A DNA stretch of 64,000 nt from Aaosphaeria pasadenensis (lineage: Eukaryota > Ascomycota > Dothideomycetes > Pleosporales). Location of the stretch: positions 1,302,001 through 1,366,000 of the forward strand of contig JAKLMB010000002.1 of the NCBI GenBank assembly GCA_022813625.1. Direction: 5' to 3'. The translations under genes and the position numbers were made by a program. This document shows positions 59,833-64,000 of this stretch, in pieces; positions within the stretch are counted from its first letter, which is position 1, and each line of letters begins with the position of its first letter. The notes under the pieces are model-generated. The model saw only the letters and a list, made by a program, of their open reading frames with translations. It did no database searches and was not told where the DNA came from.

Positions 59833-60873
59833 ATGTCTACAACCAGACCTCTCGTCCTCTTGACTGGACCCAACGGCTTCGTCGGCGCCCACGTCCTCGA
59901 CCAACTCCTTCAGCACAACTACCGCGTCCGCGGAACCGTCCGCTCCCTCTCAAAAGCCACCTTCCTGCAGACCAAATACCCACAGGCCTGCCACGACGGA
60001 TCCCTCACCTTCGTCGCCGTCCCCGACATCCAAGCCCCCGGCGCCCTCGACTCAGCCGTCCAAGGCGTCGACTTCATCTGCCACGTCGCCTCCCCCTTCT
60101 TCACCTCGACGGTTGACCCGATCAAAGACCTCGTCGAGCCCGCCGTCAACGGGACCCGCAGCGTCATCCACAGCGCCCTGAAGAGCACGACGCTGAAGAA
60201 GATGACCATCCTGAGCAGCTTTGCCTCCGTCGTCGACATGTCGCAGGGCGCGCGACCGGGGTACGTATACACGGCCGAGGACTGGGATCCCGTGACCTCC
60301 GCGCAGGCTGCCCAGGACGGGTACTATGGGTATTTCGCGAGCAAGACGTTCGCTGAGCGCGCGGCCTGGGATATGTGGAAGGAGGCTAAAGCGAAGGGCG
60401 AGGTTAGCTGGGATTTGGTCACGTTTTGTCCGCCGATGATATACGGGCCGCCGTATCATGAAGTCCACGAGGATAAGGGAGTGGAGGGGTTGAATACGAG
60501 TTTGAAGGGATTGATCGTGGGTTTGCGGGGTGAGGATCCGGCGTTCAGGCCTAAGGTTGCGACGCCGGGTTTGCCGGCTTGGGTGGATGTCAGGGATGTG
60601 GCTGAGGCACATGTGAGGGCTCTAGCATTGGAGGATGGTGTCAGCGAGAGATTCCTATTATGCGGAGGGGTGGATTATTTCGAAGACGGCCTCGCGGGAT
60701 TGAGAGCTAAAGGTGAAAGGGGACTTGGAGAGGAAGGTGCACGTTGTGACAAGGCCAAGCACTTTGGGCTTGATAGAAGTAACGCTGAAGGGATGCTGAA
60801 ACTGAAACTCACTCCTTTCCAGAAGACGGTGGAGGACAGTTGGGAGGGAGTCAAACGGTTGGGCCTGGTTTGA
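59833..60873 (+). CDS. NADPH-dependent extended-SDR reductase (Gre2/dihydroflavonol reductase-like)
   Basis: Single-exon gene for 346 residues. The Rossmann start LLTGPNGFVGAHV (9-21) has the TGxxGxxG pattern of extended short-chain dehydrogenases, followed by RGTVRS (33-38), where Arg residues favour NADPH. The catalytic triad is S128/S129 in ILSSFASVV, Y167 and K171 in YFASK. CPPMIYGPP (about 209-217) and the WVDVRDVAEAH (about 252-262) segment are typical of the methylglyoxal/dihydroflavonol/aldehyde reductase group. It is cytosolic, with no signal peptide. It probably reduces an aldehyde or ketone, and the substrate is not given by the sequence. The first half of the gene is strikingly C-rich at third positions while the second half is less biased. 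Promoter motifs shared with the downstream hydrolase suggest joint induction. Confidence 0.9.
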   Translation: MSTTRPLVLLTGPNGFVGAHVLDQLLQHNYRVRGTVRSLSKATFLQTKYPQACHDGSLTFVAVPDIQAPGALDSAVQGVDFICHVASPFFTSTVDPIKDLVEPAVNGTRSVIHSALKSTTLKKMTILSSFASVVDMSQGARPGYVYTAEDWDPVTSAQAAQDGYYGYFASKTFAERAAWDMWKEAKAKGEVSWDLVTFCPPMIYGPPYHEVHEDKGVEGLNTSLKGLIVGLRGEDPAFRPKVATPGLPAWVDVRDVAEAHVRALALEDGVSERFLLCGGVDYFEDGLAGLRAKGERGLGEEGARCDKAKHFGLDRSNAEGMLKLKLTPFQKTVEDSWEGVKRLGLV

Positions 60874-61120
60874 CGGCACTATTCACGGGAGACGAGTCCA
60901 GCTGGTTCTTCAAAAGAAGAAGTAGTTTGCAAGTGACAGTTTGAGAGAAGGACTGACCGTGTTTGTTATTGTCAGAAGTATTCGCAGCAGCAGGTCTCTG
61001 TTCTAGATCTCTTACTCTCTGGCTTATATCTGGTACATTCGTTTCCTCTTCTAGTCCCTAATTCGATCTATTTTGACCCTCAATCTCGAGGAAACACTCT
61101 TGCCCGTCGTGAGTCCTGTG

Positions 61121-61251
61121 ACTGTCCAGACTACTATCAACGTTGAGAACATCCTCACCAAGCTTACCGCTGCTAAAAAGATTGCTCTGCTCTCGGGCTT
61201 CCACTCCTGACTGGCCTTGCAGTGACCTGGGATACAGACCTTGTCACGAAG
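61121..61251 (+). pseudogene. Relic of a GH3 beta-glucosidase N-terminal region
   Basis: From 61139 one frame reads NVENILTKLTAAKKIALLSG, the start of fungal GH3 beta-glucosidases (VE.IL.KLT..EK..LLSG). It stops at TGA 61208-61210. A second frame at 61210-61251 reads TGLAVTWDTDLVTK, matching the GTGLAATWDTDL..-type segment that in intact enzymes comes some 40 residues later. So a deletion, a frameshift and a stop separate the two pieces and the remaining several hundred residues are absent. It is a non-functional remnant. Whether it decayed in place or moved here as a fragment is unknown. It lies between two genes that share promoter motifs, so an intact beta-glucosidase may once have been part of that set. 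Confidence 0.6.
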
Positions 61252-61337
61252 GAGGAAGACTACAGGGCTAGGAGGCTATCATGGCGAGGCGAACGTTGTG
61301 CTGCGAGAAGGGTTATGAGTTAGACCAATCGAGGTTG

Positions 61338-61355
61338 GCGATCTTTCGGCGATAA
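61338..61355 (+). promoter_or_regulatory. Shared motif, copy 3 with 18-bp identity
   Basis: GCGATCTTTCGGCGATAA, the partner of 59549-59566. It lies about 390 bases before the hydrolase ATG. Confidence 0.7.
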
Positions 61356-61388
61356 AGGGTCCTGGCGGATCCATTGATTGACTCACTT

Positions 61389-61493
61389 TCGGCGATAATG
61401 CATCCAATGTTTTTAGTGATATATTGTCGGCGATAATGCACTCAATGTTCTTAGTGATGTATTGTCGGCGATAATGCATCCAGCGTTTTTAGT
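61389..61493 (+). repeat. 38-bp tandem repeat array carrying the shared motif
   Basis: Three head-to-tail copies start at 61389, 61427 and 61465, and the third is cut after 28 bases. Each begins TCGGCGATAATGCA and continues with a CAATGTTTTTAGTG-like segment. The array lies 250-350 bases before the hydrolase ATG and looks like a multiplied regulatory site. Confidence 0.85.
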
Positions 61494-61593
61494 CTGACGC
61501 CCGAACCTAGTTCACATGTCCCTATGACGATGTGTTTAGACTTGGAGAGTTTCGGAGCTTGGTTGTTGTCGTCGAGCTCTGCTCTCCCACGGG

Positions 61594-61600
61594 TATAAAA
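61594..61600 (+). promoter_or_regulatory. TATA box of the hydrolase gene
   Basis: TATAAAA, 141 bases before the hydrolase ATG and about 100 bases after the repeat array. Confidence 0.6.
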
Positions 61601-61740
61601 TGAACACATAAAATCGCTGTTGAGATCTTTTGTTTGTGTATATCGCTGCTCAATAGCAATACAGCAGAACTGGCAATAGTTCAACATATCATCAAAGCAC
61701 CTACCTCTCATCTGCCCCATTCAATATCAACTGCAGCAAC

Positions 61741-62724
61741 ATGCCGGCTCACGGAAACTACACGACGGAAAAGGTCCGCTATCCGTCCCACGGCGAGACA
61801 ATCGGTGCCGTTCTCTTTCGGCCTCTCGGCGTTGCTAAACCTCCTGGCATCGTTCTCACGGGGCCCTACTCGTTCATGAAGGAGCAGGCACCGACACAGT
61901 ACGGTACCCGCCTGGCCGATGAGGGCTACGCGGCGCTGATCTTTGACCCGCGCACTGTGGGTGAGAGTACGGGAATGCCTCGACGACTCGAGAATCCCAA
62001 AATGAAAAACGAGGATGCAGTTGCAGGACTCGACTATCTCGTTTCCCGCGGCGACGTCGATGCCTCCAGACTTTTCCTCGTCGGCATCTGTCAAGGTGGA
62101 CCTGAGAGTCTAGATATTGCCTCGTACGATGACCGCGTCAAGGCTGCGGCGTCCGTCTCGGGCTACTTCCGTGACCACGAGACGGATATTTACATGATCT
62201 GCGCTGGCTGTGTGCCCTGGGAACCGGGTGTCGACATTGGCTCGCTCAAGATGCCTACACCAGAACAAGGAGAAGCGCTATTGCAAGCGCGTCTCGAACG
62301 GGCCCGCAAAGCTCGCGAGGTTTATGACAGTACTGGCGAAGTTGTGTACCAACCCCTGGTCGACCCCGAGGCCGCCGATCCAGACACCGGTGCAGTAGCA
62401 GGTCTCCCAGGTCCTGTGGTATGGTCCTGGTACGGACCGTGGACCTTGAAGGGATTTGAGAACCGCTACGCGGTCATGAGTGACCTGGACCATTTTTCCT
62501 ACACCACCGTTCCAGGAGTGGCGAAGCTGAACAAGCCGGCTTTGATCATCCATGGGGACAATTGTATGAATGCGCCTGCGGCCAAAAGACATTTCGAATC
62601 CATTCCGGCCGTGAACAAGAAGCTTATCTGGAACAATGATGTCTCCCACTTCCAGCACTACGACCAGCCTGATGCGGTCGACAGGAATGTGGGCGACATT
62701 GCGAAGTTTTTTGCTAGTGTTTGA
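61741..62724 (+). CDS. Alpha/beta hydrolase with a Cys nucleophile position
   Basis: Single-exon gene for 327 residues. The alpha/beta-hydrolase fold is clear: an N-terminal strand region (GAVLFRPLG), an oxyanion-type TGPYSF, GYAALIFDPRTVGEST (about 62-77), and the nucleophile elbow GICQGG (115-120) with C117 instead of Ser, as in dienelactone hydrolases. The acid is probably D273 in IIHGDNCM and the base H303 in NDVSHFQHYD. A helical cap (about 165-245, with Glu/Arg-rich LLQARLERARKAREVYD) covers the site. Similar proteins are annotated as DltD/X-Pro-type or dienelactone-hydrolase-like, some in secondary-metabolite clusters. No signal peptide, so it is probably cytosolic. The promoter has four copies of the motif also found before the reductase. 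Substrate unknown. Confidence 0.88.
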   Translation: MPAHGNYTTEKVRYPSHGETIGAVLFRPLGVAKPPGIVLTGPYSFMKEQAPTQYGTRLADEGYAALIFDPRTVGESTGMPRRLENPKMKNEDAVAGLDYLVSRGDVDASRLFLVGICQGGPESLDIASYDDRVKAAASVSGYFRDHETDIYMICAGCVPWEPGVDIGSLKMPTPEQGEALLQARLERARKAREVYDSTGEVVYQPLVDPEAADPDTGAVAGLPGPVVWSWYGPWTLKGFENRYAVMSDLDHFSYTTVPGVAKLNKPALIIHGDNCMNAPAAKRHFESIPAVNKKLIWNNDVSHFQHYDQPDAVDRNVGDIAKFFASV

Positions 62725-62814
62725 GTTGGTGGTAATCGTGGAGGACTTTGGTTCTACAGATCTTAAAATCTAAACTCCATAAAACTAGTACATAAATGTA
62801 ACATCGTGCACACC

Positions 62815-64000
62815 CTAGGTACTTTCTAATGGTTGAGTGAAGTTACTCACGAAGCTCCAGAAACTGTTGTCTGGATAATGACCATCGAAGTCGAGACTCT
62901 GCAGAGGAAACTCGGGACCCTGGCAGGCCTCCTGTATATCCGGTGCGTAAATATCTTGATAGAATAGATCATGAACAGGCTGGGGGGGTAAAAGGGTCTC
63001 AAAGTGAAAACCGTGAGGATTTACCGCCCCTAAATCCATTCCCTGGTAGATTGGTGATAGCAGTTCAGCGTCGACATTACTCACCGTCGGAGCTCCGTCC
63101 AAACTCGTGCTGGCCCAACCAAGATCCGCGGTCTCGGTGCCCGACCATTCTGTTACGCTCTCGCTCGTATGACTGGAATGCTGAATAGCGTGTGGATCAG
63201 ATTGCTTCAACCGGGAGAATAGCTTCTCCACAATGCTGTATGCCGACCGAGCCATAGCATTATGTTCGCCTATCTTGTTGAACACATCAATGCCCCAGCG
63301 CACATTCTGGACCAATTCCGAGAGAATATCGAGGTTCTCATTTGGAAATAGCATAACAGTAGCCAGTGAGATGACCATTGCGTCAAACATTGGGTAGACC
63401 ATGTTGAATGAAATGTACTGTTGCGGTTCTGACAGATGAAACAATCGTCTCTGGACGGTGAGGATATTCAGTGCCGCCTTGACTGCCTCTGTCCGACTTT
63501 CAGCTACACTGAATATGTAGGGCCGATGTAGCGAAAGCAAGACAAAGTAGATTCCACTCGTCAATGCCTGGCGCGCCGCCGGCAACCAGTGGCAACTTGG
63601 AAACTCGTCAAACTGTGTATCAGGGTCTTCGTGGCGACACCAAAGCGGGACACGGTCCATATTCTCCACAATCACGGCGTTTGTCTCTCGAACAATATTG
63701 TAGTCTTGTATCCGTGCTCCACGGTTCTCAAGACCATGGACTTGTGGAAAATATCGATAGGCAATGTCGTAACCAATATGGATTATGCTGGATGGAGTAG
63801 GGGGATCGTGGGACGTTCTCTTTCTCGGCGGTGTTCCACTCTCTCTTTGTGCAAGGTCGTCGGGAAGATCAAGCGAGTTTCCAGTGGCCATCATTGTCGT
63901 GATCGGTCTTCCTAGCACGACAGCCATGTGAATGTCCCAATTGTGCAACACAAACCAGATCCTGCGCCTCATCTCTTTATCCCACTTAGCGTCAATGCTT
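62815..64000 (-). CDS. Fungal-specific transcription factor, 3' part only
   Basis: The frame is open from the window edge at 64000 to a TAG at 62815, so about 394 C-terminal residues are seen and the start is missing. The visible part opens within the fungal_trans regulatory domain: KEMRRRIWFVLHNWDIHMAV then LGRP, the usual RRR.WW.L...D...S...GRP signature. Helical regions follow (ALTSGIYFVLLSLHRPYIF; AMVISLATVMLFPNENLDIL) and an acidic, Ser-rich tail ending QPLEST. A Zn2Cys6 cluster would be expected at the unseen N-terminus. It is convergent with the hydrolase gene (90 bases apart), and is a natural candidate to regulate the reductase and hydrolase through their shared promoter motif. Confidence 0.85.
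   Translation of the reverse strand, partial: SIDAKWDKEMRRRIWFVLHNWDIHMAVVLGRPITTMMATGNSLDLPDDLAQRESGTPPRKRTSHDPPTPSSIIHIGYDIAYRYFPQVHGLENRGARIQDYNIVRETNAVIVENMDRVPLWCRHEDPDTQFDEFPSCHWLPAARQALTSGIYFVLLSLHRPYIFSVAESRTEAVKAALNILTVQRRLFHLSEPQQYISFNMVYPMFDAMVISLATVMLFPNENLDILSELVQNVRWGIDVFNKIGEHNAMARSAYSIVEKLFSRLKQSDPHAIQHSSHTSESVTEWSGTETADLGWASTSLDGAPTVSNVDAELLSPIYQGMDLGAVNPHGFHFETLLPPQPVHDLFYQDIYAPDIQEACQGPEFPLQSLDFDGHYPDNSFWSFVSNFTQPLEST

Larger units (their letters stand above)
60874..61740. other. Region between reductase and hydrolase
   Basis: This holds a decayed GH3 beta-glucosidase fragment (61121-61251) and the hydrolase promoter with four copies of the shared motif and a TATA box. Confidence 0.65.

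Noticed and set aside
1..64000. CRISPR arrays, bacterial operons, ribosome-binding sites and insertion sequences
   Set aside because: Genes have spliceosomal introns and fungal families throughout. No regularly spaced repeat-spacer array or transposase was seen.

Overview
This window looks like nuclear DNA of a filamentous ascomycete (Pezizomycotina). Genes have short GT-AG introns (47-205 bp), several with CTAAC/CTGAC-like branch points. They are spaced on both strands without operons, and typical filamentous-fungal families are present: a Ste20/GCK kinase with a long disordered tail, a GPI-anchored Cys-rich secreted protein, fungal-specific transcription factors, a GH114 enzyme with a fungal CBM1, and a PPR mitochondrial protein. 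A Dothideomycete is my best guess, but that is an impression, not a computed placement.

Layout. 1-5842: gene-poor left end with no supportable gene. 5843-6931: a dihydrodipicolinate-synthase-family aldolase. 6932-11718: 4.8 kb without a gene, with a 17-bp minisatellite and a CT-rich tract. 11719-13059 (-): membrane RING-H2 protein. 16268-19106: cyclophilin H, an APH-fold kinase-like protein, and a small conserved fungal protein (-) that shares a short divergent promoter with RRN3 (19435-21477). 22594-25547 (-): GCK kinase. 26661-27058: small Gly/Ala-rich protein. 27334-29763 (-): PPR protein. 31828-33237: secreted GH114-CBM1. 36096-37745 (-): ZIP zinc transporter. 41434-43769: five-exon fungal transcription factor. 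44650-45897 (-): ChaC-type gamma-glutamylcyclotransferase. 46353-47881 (-): COQ6. 48885-50453: disordered protein of unknown role. 52179-52915 (-): GPI-anchored DUF7707-like protein. 56174-57318: PX protein of the Ypt35 type. 57706-58884 (-): Fic protein. 59833-64000: extended-SDR reductase, alpha/beta hydrolase and the 3' part of a transcription-factor gene.

Most genes are unrelated housekeeping neighbours: rRNA transcription (RRN3), the splicing-associated cyclophilin, ubiquinone synthesis, mitochondrial expression, glutathione turnover and zinc transport. The exception is the right end. There the reductase and hydrolase promoters share a motif, TCGGCGATAA, in six exact copies, including an 18-bp identity between the two promoters and a 38-bp tandem array. 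A fungal-specific regulator lies just beyond, and a decayed GH3 beta-glucosidase fragment sits between the two enzymes. I read this as a small co-regulated catabolic or detoxification gene set, not previously described as far as I know.

Two gene models need microexons: 5 nt in the ChaC gene and 8 nt in the GH114 gene. In both, the tiny exon restores the reading frame and a family-conserved motif. Splice sites and exon phases were worked out by hand from the sequence. No RNA or database evidence was available.
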